From an uncultured Brachyspira sp. (GTDB lineage: Bacteria; Spirochaetota; Brachyspiria; Brachyspirales; Brachyspiraceae), in contig NZ_CALXRM010000004.1 of the NCBI RefSeq assembly GCF_944390845.1, positions 21,983-85,982 on the forward strand: a DNA stretch of 64,000 nt, in the 5' to 3' direction. Position 1 is the stretch's first letter; each line of letters begins with the position of its first letter. Made by a program: the position numbers and the translations under genes. This document shows positions 19,262 through 27,849 of the stretch, piece by piece. A model generated the notes under the pieces. That model did no database searches and had not been told where the DNA came from. It was given only the letters and a program-made list of their open reading frames with translations.

Positions 19262-19993
19262 TTACAAATATTTTTCTATTTCGGTAAATGCTACACCAGC
19301 CTTTTCTGGTATATAAATATCAACTATAGAGTTTGTGAAGTTAGAAGGTTCAGGATTAATTTCCATAATTTTAGCCCCTGATCTTTTAGCGATATGAGGT
19401 ATCTGAGCAGCAGGCATAACTTCTCCGCCTGTACCTATTATAATAAATAAATCACTTTTCTCAGCATCTTCTATTGAGCTATTAAAATCTAAAGCAGGCA
19501 ATTGTTCACCAAAGAAAACAAAAGCAGGTTTCAAAGTAGCAGAACATTTTTCACAAGCAGGAGGATCCATAGCTAATATTTCTTTATTAATTTTATATCT
19601 AGTTTTGCATTTCATACATATAGCATATTTAGCTGTACCATGAAGCTCATAAACTATTTTACTTCCAGCCTCTTGATGAAGATTATCAATGTTTTGAGTA
19701 ATTACACTACGCATTATACCCATTTTTTCCAAATTGGCCAAAACTATATGTGCCTTATTAGGCTTAACATCAGTAATAGGATCATAAAAAACTTTCTTCA
19801 ATGATTTCCAAGATTCTTTTTGATGCTTTACAAAATATGATATTTCAGCAAATTGACTTCCATGCTTCTCCCAAAGACCGTTAGGACCTCTGAAAGGAGG
19901 AACACCGCTTTCAACACTTATACCAGCACCTGTAAATGCTACTACATATTTTGATTCTTTTATTGTTTGAGCTATTGATTTATAATCTATCAT
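19262..19993 (-). CDS. cobB: NAD-dependent protein deacylase, sirtuin family
   Basis: 243 residues. Removes acyl groups from lysines using NAD+. Seen: GAGISVESGVPPFRGPNGLW (residues 22-41), TQNIDNLHQEAGS, catalytic H118 (ELHGT), a structural zinc site with C126, C129, C147 and C150, and GTGGEVMPAA. Acetyl versus succinyl preference is not decided by what I can read. Single gene; the message runs into the convergent hemerythrin operon. Confidence 0.93.
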   Translation of the reverse strand: MIDYKSIAQTIKESKYVVAFTGAGISVESGVPPFRGPNGLWEKHGSQFAEISYFVKHQKESWKSLKKVFYDPITDVKPNKAHIVLANLEKMGIMRSVITQNIDNLHQEAGSKIVYELHGTAKYAICMKCKTRYKINKEILAMDPPACEKCSATLKPAFVFFGEQLPALDFNSSIEDAEKSDLFIIIGTGGEVMPAAQIPHIAKRSGAKIMEINPEPSNFTNSIVDIYIPEKAGVAFTEIEKYL

Positions 19994-20060
19994 GATACTA
20001 CCCTAATGTTTTTTATATTATAAATTATATAATGATAATATCTTTTTTGCTATATTCTAA

Positions 20061-21017
20061 TTAAAAAAATTTACTTTTAAATTTATCTCTCAATTTTTTT
20101 ATAGGTATCCACCATGCTAATTTCTTAATAAAATTTTTATACATTAATAATTTATCCATTAAATCAGATACATCTTTAGAATTATTTTTATATTGTTTTA
20201 ATAAAATTTCTGTCAATTCTTTATAATCTTTAAACCAAGGAGTACTCATATAATGTTGCCAGTAATAATTAAAATATATTGAGCCTACAGATATAGATTC
20301 TTCATCCCAAGGCTTATAATATATATAATGTATTATACTTTTCTTATTAGCTTCTATGTAATCATCCATAGATATTCCTAATGGTTTATTATTAATCATT
20401 GGGAAAAAATTCCATTTTTTATCTATAATCTTTACTTTTCCCTTTAATACATCATTCAATAAATCTTGATCTAAACACCCATAATTAATATAATTTTTAT
20501 TATAATACTCACAAAAAACTTCTTCTATATTTGACTCTTTCCATAATTTATTATTAATCATCAAAACACCAGCATTAAAATAACCTTCTTCTCTCCAATC
20601 TTCTTTGCATACCAATGCATAATAATTTTCTATATCTATTTCAAATAATTCTCTCAAACTTAAATTTACAATCACATCACAATCCAAATATAATATTTTG
20701 TCTACATTTGGAATAATACTTGGAATTGATAATCTATAAAAAGTAGCAGGGCTCCAATTTTCAGAATTACTTTTTAAATACCAAGTTTCATATTTTTTTA
20801 TATCTGGTGTATAAAAATAAATTTCGCAATTCTTTATATTTTTTAAAGATAATAAATTATCTTTATTTTCTTTAGATATACCGCCATCTAATAAATGAAA
20901 TACTATTTCTTCATCATCTAAACTATTATTTAAAATAGATACCATTGCTGTACCCATATATTTAGAATATTCATCATCGCTTGCTAAACAAATATTCATT
21001 TTTAATTTATTACTCAT
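20061..21017 (-). CDS. Family 8 glycosyltransferase
   Basis: 318 residues. Retaining GT8 enzyme, the group that includes LPS alpha-glucosyl and galactosyltransferases. Seen: MNICLASDDEYSKYMGTAMVSI at the start, LYLDCDVIVN with the DxD-type metal site, FNAGVLMINNKLW, and DQDLLNDVLKGK, all in the family order. AGGAG precedes the ATG. It is separate from the rfb operon but probably contributes to the same lipooligosaccharide. Confidence 0.9.
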   Translation of the reverse strand: MSNKLKMNICLASDDEYSKYMGTAMVSILNNSLDDEEIVFHLLDGGISKENKDNLLSLKNIKNCEIYFYTPDIKKYETWYLKSNSENWSPATFYRLSIPSIIPNVDKILYLDCDVIVNLSLRELFEIDIENYYALVCKEDWREEGYFNAGVLMINNKLWKESNIEEVFCEYYNKNYINYGCLDQDLLNDVLKGKVKIIDKKWNFFPMINNKPLGISMDDYIEANKKSIIHYIYYKPWDEESISVGSIYFNYYWQHYMSTPWFKDYKELTEILLKQYKNNSKDVSDLMDKLLMYKNFIKKLAWWIPIKKLRDKFKSKFF

Positions 21018-21216
21018 AAAAACTCCTAAATAAAATATAATAAACCTTGATTATAACATAATATAAAATTTATTCATTAATATAATTTTATATACTATAG
21101 TTTCATAATCAATTAGGAATTTTTTTTTAATAAATAAAATATTATAAAAAATATTATTAATGTTCTTAGTTCGTATATAATATACAATAAAATAGACATT
21201 CTATATTAATATTTTA

Positions 21217-21244
21217 TTGACAGACAACTTTATTATGTTATAAT
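21217..21244 (+). promoter_or_regulatory. rex promoter
   Basis: TTGACA (21217-21222) and TATAAT (21239-21244), 16-base spacer with the sequence TGT before the -10. It lies in the ~280-base divergent gap between the GT8 and rex genes; apart from this the gap is AT-rich without other clear signals. Confidence 0.75.
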
Positions 21245-21295
21245 ATATCCATATTAATTGTTTATAAATACAAAAAAATAGTTTAAGGATATATT

Positions 21296-21952
21296 ATGAT
21301 TAGTAGAACACAAATTATGCGTCTATTAAAATATAAAAATGCTTTAAGACGCATGAAGAGTTTCGGATTTATAAAAGCATATTCTAATAATCTTGGAGAT
21401 GCTATAGGTATAACATCAGTTCAAGTTAGAAAAGATTTTTCACTATTTAACATCTCGGGTAATAAGAAAGGCGGATACAATATCGATGATCTATTGGAAC
21501 AAATAGACAGTATTTTGGGAAAACAAATTTCTCATAACATCATATTGGTCGGATATGGTAAAATAGGTAAAGCATTGGTTAATTACAGAGGTTTTGAAAG
21601 TGAATCTATAAAAATAATAGCTGCATTCGATCATAACCCAGAAAAAATTGATAGAAATGCCCCTACTCCAATACTTCCTATAGAAGAATTAAGAGATTTC
21701 ATTATTCAAAACAAAATCGAAATAGCAATATTAACTGTACCAGATTTAGAGGCTCAAAGAATGTTTGATGTTATATGTAATGCTGGTATTAAAGGTGTTT
21801 TGAATTTTGCACCTATTAAACTTTTAGAAAGACCTGATTGTATTATTAACGATGTAAATATTGCAGATGAAATTGAATCATTATTCTATTTCATTAACGA
21901 TGTAAAAGAAACTTCAGGCCATAAAAAACATAAAGAGAAAGCTGAAAAATAA
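21296..21952 (+). CDS. rex: Redox-sensing transcriptional repressor Rex
   Basis: 218 residues. Rex binds operators when NADH is low and releases them when NADH rises, controlling fermentation genes. Seen: an N-terminal winged helix (MRLLKYKNALRRMKSFGF ... ITSVQVRKDFS), then a Rossmann domain ILVGYGKIGKAL and a domain-swap C-terminal helix. The alcohol dehydrogenases later in the window are natural targets, but I could not mark a convincing Rex operator. AAGGATA precedes the ATG. Confidence 0.93.
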   Translation: MISRTQIMRLLKYKNALRRMKSFGFIKAYSNNLGDAIGITSVQVRKDFSLFNISGNKKGGYNIDDLLEQIDSILGKQISHNIILVGYGKIGKALVNYRGFESESIKIIAAFDHNPEKIDRNAPTPILPIEELRDFIIQNKIEIAILTVPDLEAQRMFDVICNAGIKGVLNFAPIKLLERPDCIINDVNIADEIESLFYFINDVKETSGHKKHKEKAEK

Positions 21953-21977
21953 TTTAAAAAATTATAAGGCTATTTAT

Positions 21978-22170
21978 AAAAATTGTGAGGCTCTGGTAAG
22001 TTTACTTAACAGAGCCTTTGCTGTAGTTATGCAGAGCTAATGAACAATTTTTATTAGCAAAATACTGGAATTAAAATATAAAAAGCGAGTTGAAGCCGGC
22101 TAGTGATTTTACTCATAGCTTATTATAGGGCACACAAGGCGGACTTCGTCACGAGCATAACAATTATAAT
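21978..22170. repeat. Hairpin repeat related to the eno 3' units
   Basis: Same architecture as one eno unit but diverged: AAAATTGT...ACAATTTT outer arms with inner GGCTCTG.TAAG/CTTAACAGAGCC, then GCGAG...GGCTAGTGA...ATAGCTTA and a tail CACGAGCATAACAATTATAAT. It probably terminates rex. It fills the rex to ankyrin gap. Confidence 0.75.
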
Positions 22171-22175
22171 AAAAA

Positions 22176-22203
22176 AGAGACTGTTTAATAAAAAACAATC
22201 CCT
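22176..22203 (-). terminator. Terminator of the ankyrin gene
   Basis: On the minus strand AGGGATTGTTT pairs with AAACAGTCTCT (two G-U pairs), followed by six Ts. Confidence 0.7.
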
Positions 22204-22236
22204 TTTATTTTTTATTCAATTTCTATTCAATATGCA

Positions 22237-23343
22237 TTATTTTTTATAAGCCAAACTAGCTCTAGTCAATAGATCAACAACATCAGTGTTTCCATTTTCC
22301 ATAGCATACATTAAAGCTGTTTTACGGAACTTATCTAAAGTATTTAAATGAGCACCTGCATTAATCAAATATTCTACTGAAGCATAATCTCCATTTTCAG
22401 CAGCAAACATTAAAGCTGTTTTTCCGTCATTATCAGCAATATTCAAATCAGCTTTATTCATTATCAAAGAATTTACAGCCTCACTTTTTCCAGCAATAGC
22501 AGCCCATATTAAAGCTGTTCTTCCGTCTCTCATCTTGAAATCGATATTAGATTTTCCAATGAATAATGATGACATAACATCAGTTAAGCCTAATGTAGAA
22601 GCCAAAGCAAGAGGCGTAATATTACCATAAGGGCCGTAAGTAGCTACTATATTAGCGTCAGCACCTCTTTCTAATAAAAGCTTAGCAACTTCATTATTTC
22701 CTCTAGCTATAGCATAGAATAAAGCATTAGCACCATATTCATTTATATAATTAACATCACTTCCTTTATCTAAAAGAAGTCTTACTATCAAATCATGATT
22801 GTTATAAGAGGCAACCATTAATGGTGTCATATTATAATCTATACCATCACCATTACCGCTTCTGTATGTGCCTACAATCTTCAAATCTGCTTTGGCATTA
22901 ACAATCATTTCTACTATACTATAATAACCCTTACCAGCAGCCTGAAGAAGTGCTGTAGTGCCTCCATTTATTTTTATGTCCGGATCAGCATTCTTAGCTA
23001 GTAAATAAGAAACTATATCAACATATCCGGCATCAGCAGCATAAGTTAAAGCTGTTTTACCATGAATACAAGTAAGATTAACATTAGCATTTTGAGATAA
23101 TAGTAATAATACAATATCTTTATAGCCTTTTGATGCAGCCTTAATTAAAGCATTATGTCCTTGATTATCTCCAAAGTTTATGAAGCTTGAAACAGAACCT
23201 TGTGATATTAATTTTCTTACTCCATCTGCATCGCCTGTATTTGCATAATCTAATAATTGATCCAATCTGCCTGTGTTCGGAGTTTGGGCAAACAGTGCAA
23301 AAAATATATTTAAAAATATTAAAGCAAAACTTAAATAACGCAT
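22237..23343 (-). CDS. Secreted ankyrin repeat protein
   Basis: 368 residues from ATG 23343, chosen because AAGGAAG lies upstream and the product then starts with a signal peptide (RYLSFALIFLNIFFALFAQ). The body is about nine ankyrin repeats: each has a variant of the GxTALxxAAxxGxxxxVxxLLxxGAD pattern. Ankyrin repeats bind proteins; here the protein is exported, probably periplasmic or surface-linked. Ankyrin proteins are numerous in Brachyspira. No enzymatic domain is visible. Confidence 0.9.
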   Translation of the reverse strand: MRYLSFALIFLNIFFALFAQTPNTGRLDQLLDYANTGDADGVRKLISQGSVSSFINFGDNQGHNALIKAASKGYKDIVLLLLSQNANVNLTCIHGKTALTYAADAGYVDIVSYLLAKNADPDIKINGGTTALLQAAGKGYYSIVEMIVNAKADLKIVGTYRSGNGDGIDYNMTPLMVASYNNHDLIVRLLLDKGSDVNYINEYGANALFYAIARGNNEVAKLLLERGADANIVATYGPYGNITPLALASTLGLTDVMSSLFIGKSNIDFKMRDGRTALIWAAIAGKSEAVNSLIMNKADLNIADNDGKTALMFAAENGDYASVEYLINAGAHLNTLDKFRKTALMYAMENGNTDVVDLLTRASLAYKK

Positions 23344-23490
23344 CTTTAATTCTTCCTTAAAGTATAGAATTTTAGCTATTATCAAATTTCGGAATAAGAT
23401 ATATTAATTCTTAATAGTTTATGATTTATTTTTTACTATTATTTCTATAGGTTATTTAATTGAATTATCATTAATAATATATATTTGCAA

Positions 23491-24171
23491 TTAAATAGAA
23501 TGTAAATAGTATTTATAAAGATCTTTTTTAGTAGAATATAAACTTACTCCCTTTATAGGGCTTATTTTTAAAGTTATTGTGGCAAGTTTTATCTTTCTAC
23601 TATTATCTATTATCAAATAACTTTCTCTAACAGCTTTTATTATATTCTCTGTTATATTATTTAAATTACTATAATCTCCCCTACTCTCTTTTATATCATA
23701 ATCAATATTATTGTTTTTTAGTATCTTAAAAAAATTATTCTCAGTAAAACGGCTTGTAAATATTATAAGCTCTAAACTATTATTCTTATCATTTACAAGG
23801 CCGCTTAAAATATTATTATATTCTACTATTATCAAATCAGTATCTCTGGCACTATCTTCATTCTTCCTTTTACATTTAGAAAATACATCAGCTATACCTA
23901 CTCTATTTTCTTTAAATACTTTTTTCTTTTTATTCTTATTAATAAGAAAATCAGTATTCTTATAATCTATATCAAAGCTGTCAGCAATTATTTTCCAGAA
24001 CTCGCTTCTTTTACTTGAATAATACCATGCATTTTCTTTTTCAATTTCGCTTAATTTATTAAACTTTTCTATATTGGAATATAAAGGCACTGGAAAAGTA
24101 CCAAGTATTAAAATCTTCATTCCATCAGGGAAAAAATTAGTATCTTCAAATAAATGCTTTTCAATATTCAT
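23491..24171 (-). CDS. Uracil-DNA-glycosylase superfamily-like protein
   Basis: 226 residues. The start GMKILILGTFPVPLYS and the following WYYSSKRSEFWKIIADSF have the layout of UDG-superfamily proteins of the hypoxanthine/deoxyinosine glycosylase branch (ILGxFPs ... YY...NxFW). The usual Asn of that second motif is replaced by SEFW here, and the second half is not recognisable, so activity is uncertain. The ATG overlaps the stop of the upstream small membrane gene by 4 bases, so the two are coupled. A role in base-excision repair is only suggested. Confidence 0.55.
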   Translation of the reverse strand: MNIEKHLFEDTNFFPDGMKILILGTFPVPLYSNIEKFNKLSEIEKENAWYYSSKRSEFWKIIADSFDIDYKNTDFLINKNKKKKVFKENRVGIADVFSKCKRKNEDSARDTDLIIVEYNNILSGLVNDKNNSLELIIFTSRFTENNFFKILKNNNIDYDIKESRGDYSNLNNITENIIKAVRESYLIIDNSRKIKLATITLKISPIKGVSLYSTKKDLYKYYLHSI

Positions 24172-24440
24172 TTTTTTACTATTAAAATAATTAAAGAGCC
24201 TATCATTATTATAATCCCTAAAATACCTGTAATTATTCTAACACCCATTTCTCCAAATAATTCATATATAGAAATCATAAAATTTGAACTATTAGGGTTT
24301 AAAAGGAAATTCCATTTAAAAACAGCGGCAAGAAGAAATAAAAGTCCTACTAATATTCCTAATATAAAAGGGAATTTTTTTATATAAGGTTCCATATTTT
24401 CCATAAACTTTATATAAGTATTACTGACATTATTATTCAT
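24168..24440 (-). CDS. Small two-helix membrane protein, Imm17-like
   Basis: 90 residues with two hydrophobic helices (about 23-40 and 68-86) separated by FKWNFLLNPNSS and ELFGEMGVRIITGILG. That pattern (AxFxWxxxxN then GxxGxRIxxGxLGxxxxxxG) recalls the immunity-17 (Imm17) family of polymorphic-toxin immunity proteins. No toxin gene is adjacent. The stop overlaps the next start, making an operon with the UDG-like gene. The family call is from pattern memory and may be wrong; a small membrane protein is certain. Confidence 0.5.
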   Translation of the reverse strand: MNNNVSNTYIKFMENMEPYIKKFPFILGILVGLLFLLAAVFKWNFLLNPNSSNFMISIYELFGEMGVRIITGILGIIIMIGSLIILIVKK

Positions 24441-24461
24441 ACAACTATTTTTTATATTTTT

Positions 24462-24968
24462 TTAATATTTTAATCTGCTTTTGTCTTCTTGTTTCCAAAT
24501 ATTATTAAGCTTATCCTGCATTATCAATGATGAAATATTTACTATAAAAATAAAACTAGTAGGTAAAACTCTAACAAAAAAAATCAAATCCTCTGTGTTT
24601 ATAGGAGGATCATTTAATGCAATTAATAAAATAATAATATTGAGTATCAAATTAAAGAAATAAATAAATGCAACTGCCAAATCTATAAGTACAAGCATCA
24701 TGGTTTTATTTTCAGTATTATTCATACCAACTTTTAAAGGCATTTCTTTATAAACAATATTTCCGTATTTATAATACCAATATTTAAAATACAATCCTCC
24801 TGTAACTACTCCAAGTAAAATTTCTAGGGTAGGGTTAAGGTCATCTCTTTCAGTAAACTTTTTTATTTCAGATGAAGTTTGATATACCCAATAAATATAA
24901 TACCAACCGCAAGTGATTATATTCAATACAACCATTATAGGTATTTGTCTTATAGTGCCTTTTTTCAC
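24462..24968 (-). CDS. DUF4234-like membrane protein
   Basis: 168 residues, four predicted helices. The start MKKGTIRQIPIMVVLNIITCGWYYIYWVYQTSSEI matches the DUF4234 pattern of an ITxGxYxxxWxYxxxxEI repeat, seen again as VVTGGLYFKYWYYKYGN. Function unknown. It is first of a three-gene minus-strand operon with the two genes that follow (gap 21 bases). Confidence 0.65.
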   Translation of the reverse strand: MKKGTIRQIPIMVVLNIITCGWYYIYWVYQTSSEIKKFTERDDLNPTLEILLGVVTGGLYFKYWYYKYGNIVYKEMPLKVGMNNTENKTMMLVLIDLAVAFIYFFNLILNIIILLIALNDPPINTEDLIFFVRVLPTSFIFIVNISSLIMQDKLNNIWKQEDKSRLKY

Positions 24969-25056
24969 AAATCAATCCAAAGAATATATTGTACTTGCGA
25001 ATTCTCGAAACTTTCTATTTTTTGTTTAACGAATTTAAAAAATTTATTTTAATAAA

Positions 25057-25125
25057 TGTCTGCAGGAACAAATCCAGCAGACAATAATTTCAATATAAAA
25101 AGAGTAGGGGAGTGATCATCACTCC
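25057..25125. other. Two hairpins upstream of the DUF4234 operon
   Basis: TGTCTGC (25057-25063) pairs with GCAGACA (25077-25083), and GGAGTGAT/ATCACTCC form a tight 17-base palindrome at 25109-25125. They sit between the DUF4234 start and the inverted repeat next to the PP2C gene. Role unknown. Confidence 0.5.
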
Positions 25126-25154
25126 AAATAATAAAATAATTTTTGATAAGCTTA

Positions 25155-25361
25155 AAAATTTTCAGTATATACCTAAACAACTATATTTTGTCAAAAGTAA
25201 AGTTATATTTTTGTTTTGATATCTGGGGCTTTGCCCACCGCTCTGCGTGCTTACGCAATACCCCAGTTCTTTTACCGAGTAGGTGCCTTGTTACGGCAGG
25301 CAGAGCGGTGGGCAAAGCCCTGCAGATATTTAAAATTTAAAAAATTATTTTTGACAAAATA
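25155..25361. repeat. Long inverted repeat at the 3' side of the PP2C gene
   Basis: Left arm from about 25155 (CAGTATATACCTAAACAA, then TATATTTTGTCAAAA) runs to GGGCTTTGCCCACCGCTCTGC; the right arm repeats this inverted from GCAGAGCGGTGGGCAAAGCCC (25301-25321) to TTTTTGACAAAATATA, ending at the PP2C stop codon. The arms are roughly 65-85 bases, with a ~55-base centre (CCCCAGTTC...CGGCAG). The same right-arm sequence recurs at 26455-26510. Confidence 0.85.
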
Positions 25362-25363
25362 TA

Positions 25364-26104
25364 TTATTCAAAAATATTAAATAATCCTATAGCACTTACA
25401 TTATCGTTGCTGTTTTCTGATAACGTTTTTAATTTATTCAAAGCTTCTTCAGTACTTTGACAATTCATTATATCATTAATGCCGGCTTCTGCACTCTCAT
25501 AATTCTCTGATAAAAGATCAATCATAGAATTACTTGCTATAAAATAATTATAATTTTTATTTCTTCTTGCTCCCTCAATAGTTATATAATGTCCGCCTCC
25601 GGCACAAGCACAATTTTCTAAAGCATTGCCGTTAATATGATCTCTGCTTATTTGAATAGCTCTGTTTTTATTTACTGCGAAAACTTTTGAATCTCCAGCA
25701 TTAAATACAAATGCACCTACAAATTTATGGCATATTACTCCAGCAATAGATGCACCTGCCATAGATTTATCTTTGTCATCTGCTGATTCTCTTGCAGCTA
25801 CAACTTCCAATTTTACAAAGTTATGCATTATCCAATTTGTAACTTCCTGCTCTCCAACAAGTTCGAGCAAATCTAAAAAATTCTCATTGTAAACGTCTAT
25901 AGATAATTTTGAAGCAAATGTATCTCCAAGTCCGTCAGCTACTAGAGCAATTGATGTGCCTTCTATGTCATTTATGAAATGGGAATAATTATTTTGCTCG
26001 TTTATAAGAATAGGGTTGCCTGATATTGACTCTCCGTTAAAAAGAATTGTATCAGTATTTATTTTTGTATTAGAACCTTTATTTGTAAAAGTAAATATAT
26101 TCAT
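25364..26104 (-). CDS. PP2C-like protein phosphatase domain protein
   Basis: 246 residues. Seen in PP2C order: NTDTILFN near residue 16, VADGLGDTFAS (55-65) with the metal Asp-Gly, GASIAGVI, FVFNAGDSKVFAVN, ISRDH, and a final NDNVSAIGLF with the last metal Asp. These fit PPM-family Ser/Thr phosphatases, manganese-dependent. A kinase partner is not adjacent. AAGGA precedes the ATG. The gene is framed by repeats of one family at both ends, and its stop is immediately at a repeat border. Confidence 0.8.
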   Translation of the reverse strand: MNIFTFTNKGSNTKINTDTILFNGESISGNPILINEQNNYSHFINDIEGTSIALVADGLGDTFASKLSIDVYNENFLDLLELVGEQEVTNWIMHNFVKLEVVAARESADDKDKSMAGASIAGVICHKFVGAFVFNAGDSKVFAVNKNRAIQISRDHINGNALENCACAGGGHYITIEGARRNKNYNYFIASNSMIDLLSENYESAEAGINDIMNCQSTEEALNKLKTLSENSNDNVSAIGLFNIFE

Positions 26105-26204
26105 AGTTAATCCTTATTATTAATAAATATTTATTTCTAATAATAAAATATTATAAAAATTAATCAAGAATAAATTTAATAGGGTAGGGGAGGAGTAACA
26201 TTAA

Positions 26205-26545
26205 ATTTTTAGTATATACTGAAAATTTTTAAGTTTGTCATTTTTTTATTCAACTTTTTCCCGCCGCACACGCTCTGCGGACTTCGTCAAAGTTGCAAAA
26301 AGTGCAAGGTATAAAATTAGTACTAAATCATACTAAAATTGTTTTACATGTAATATAAACTATTAATTTAAGCTAAAATATAGCCCTTCGCGAAGCGTAT
26401 CCGAGCTTGTCGAGGATATAAGCTTCTTTGGGGCACCAAAAGAAGTGGGGTGCGGGGCAAAGCCCTGCAGATATTTAAAATTTAAAAAAATTATTTTTGA
26501 CAAAATATAATTGTTTAGGTATATACTGAAAATTATTTTAACATA
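26205..26545. repeat. Repeat copies at the 5' side of the PP2C gene
   Basis: AGTATATACTGAAAATTTTTAAG at 26209 on, a GC-rich block CCCGCCGCACACGCTCTGCGGACTTCG (split across 26260-26286), a second block with CCCTTCGCGAAG and CTTCTTTGGGGCACCAAAAGAAG hairpins (26382-26440), then GCAAAGCCCTGCAGATATTTAAAATTTAAAAA and TTTTGACAAAATATAATTGTTTAGGTATATACTGAAAATT up to about 26535. The last stretch is the inverted match of the outer arm at 25155-25202, so the PP2C gene is bracketed by ~45-base inverted termini. Confidence 0.75.
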
Positions 26546-26567
26546 AATATATAGTTTTTATCAAAAT

Positions 26568-26927
26568 GTTAATAAATTGTTGATAACTGTTAAAAATCTA
26601 TTAACACTTATAACAAATTTATAAAATGTTAAAAATTTGAATTTCAATAGTAAATTTGTTAATTTTCAGGTTTTATATTTCAGTTGATATAAACAAAGTT
26701 ATCAACATCATATAAAGCTGAATTTTTGAGTTTCTTCTTATATGCAAAAAGTTATCAACATATTAACACCTTAATAATAATAAAAAATTTATTTAAAAAT
26801 TTAAATATATAATATTATTATAATACTATAATCTTTCTCAGGAATTCAAAATTTGAATTCGTATACTAAAAAATGAATGAATTCAATTATTTAACCTATG
26901 TTAATAACTTGTTGACAATGTTGATAA
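26568..26927. other. Candidate chromosomal origin: DnaA-box-like cluster
   Basis: Exact TTATCAACA (a low-GC DnaA box form) occurs at 26699-26707 and 26752-26760 on + and as TGTTGATAA at 26578-26586 and 26919-26927 on -. Near matches: TGTTAATAA at 26568 and 26899, TGTTGACAA at 26910. Between them 26770-26835 is almost pure A/T, suitable for unwinding. No protein gene is present in this ~950-base gap. parS-like sites follow 3.5 kb away and gene direction becomes almost all + to the right. dnaA itself is not in the window. Confidence 0.5.
26842..26860. promoter_or_regulatory. Palindrome GAATTCAAAATTTGAATTC, copy 1
   Basis: Nine-base arms around one A, followed by GTA. An identical copy, with the same GTA, lies at 26975-26993, 133 bases on. 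Confidence 0.6.
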
Positions 26928-26974
26928 TTTTAAAAAATATACTGTATAAAATTCTATTTATAAATTTATAATAT

Positions 26975-26993
26975 GAATTCAAAATTTGAATTC
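26975..26993. promoter_or_regulatory. Palindrome GAATTCAAAATTTGAATTC, copy 2 (operator candidate)
   Basis: Same 19-base palindrome as copy 1, 15 bases upstream of the -35 box of the two-gene sensor operon. Position and duplication suggest a binding site for a dimeric regulator, perhaps the LuxR-type product of the operon. Confidence 0.5.
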
Positions 26994-27008
26994 GTAATTA
27001 TTCACTGA

Positions 27009-27038
27009 TTGACATTTTTAATTATTATATGTTATAAT
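27009..27038 (+). promoter_or_regulatory. Promoter of the kinase/LuxR operon
   Basis: TTGACA (27009-27014) and TATAAT (27033-27038) with an 18-base spacer and TGT before the -10. Confidence 0.65.
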
Positions 27039-27075
27039 ACTCTAAAATATTATGTTTATTAATGATGAGCCTATT

Positions 27076-27849
27076 ATGAAAAAAACTTTTTATATGAATG
27101 ATAATTTAAGACTTTTATTATCAAATCTAATATATGATGTGCAAAATTATAATAGCGTTATATCTAAATATATAGATTTGGAAAGATGTCCTAATAACTA
27201 TTGTAATGAATCCAGAAATACAATAGTTAGACAAACATTTCTAATATCTAGGACTATGGAAGCTCTTAATGATTTTAATGAGATAAGTTCTAATTCTTTT
27301 AAACTTAATATGAATTTAGAAAATATAAATAATATTTTTAATGAAGTTTTAGATGATACTATTGACTTATTTAAATCTAAAAGAGTTAAATTTACATTAG
27401 AAAATTCAATAGTTAATGAATGCACCATAATGATGGATAGAAATAGAATCAAAAGCAGTCTTTTGAATATATTTTCATTTATATACAATATAGTAAAGTT
27501 TAATGGTAAAGTAGATATAAATTATGATCTTATCGAATATGATGATGATCAGTACTTTTTATTAATAAATAGGGTAGGGTTCTTAAGCAGATATAAAGAA
27601 AAGAAATTGGAATTAAATAAAAGATGTATAGATATATCAATAACTTTTGATTCTGACGAAATACCTCAGAATATAAAAAAGAAACTTTTCAAAACTCCAT
27701 TAATATCTTATGATAATATGAATTTTAATAATTTATATTTATATACAGCATATAATATCATAAAGAAACATTATGGAAATATGTGGATAGAATCTTTAAA
27801 AAATAAAGAAAGGATTAATATAATTTTCCCAGCTAAGAATAAGTTATGA
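27076..27849 (+). CDS. Histidine-kinase-like ATPase protein, degenerate
   Basis: 257 residues from ATG 27076 (an in-frame ATG at 27052 would leave almost no 5' leader after the predicted start site). No membrane segment. The middle has LENINNIFNEVLDDTIDLFKSKRVKFTLEN and MDRNRIKSSLLNIFSFIYNIVKF, which follow the HATPase_c N-box layout, and the end (YTAYNIIKKHYGNMWIES ... INIIFP) fits the G2-box region and last strand of sensor kinases. A clear phospho-acceptor His and the glycine boxes are weak or missing, so it may be non-catalytic. It ends with an ATGA overlap to the LuxR gene, so the two products probably act together. Confidence 0.6.
   Translation: MKKTFYMNDNLRLLLSNLIYDVQNYNSVISKYIDLERCPNNYCNESRNTIVRQTFLISRTMEALNDFNEISSNSFKLNMNLENINNIFNEVLDDTIDLFKSKRVKFTLENSIVNECTIMMDRNRIKSSLLNIFSFIYNIVKFNGKVDINYDLIEYDDDQYFLLINRVGFLSRYKEKKLELNKRCIDISITFDSDEIPQNIKKKLFKTPLISYDNMNFNNLYLYTAYNIIKKHYGNMWIESLKNKERINIIFPAKNKL

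Noticed and set aside
25143..25340. 65-codon + strand frame
   Set aside because: It lies wholly in the inverted repeat beside the PP2C gene; its residues are a by-product of the GC-rich arms.
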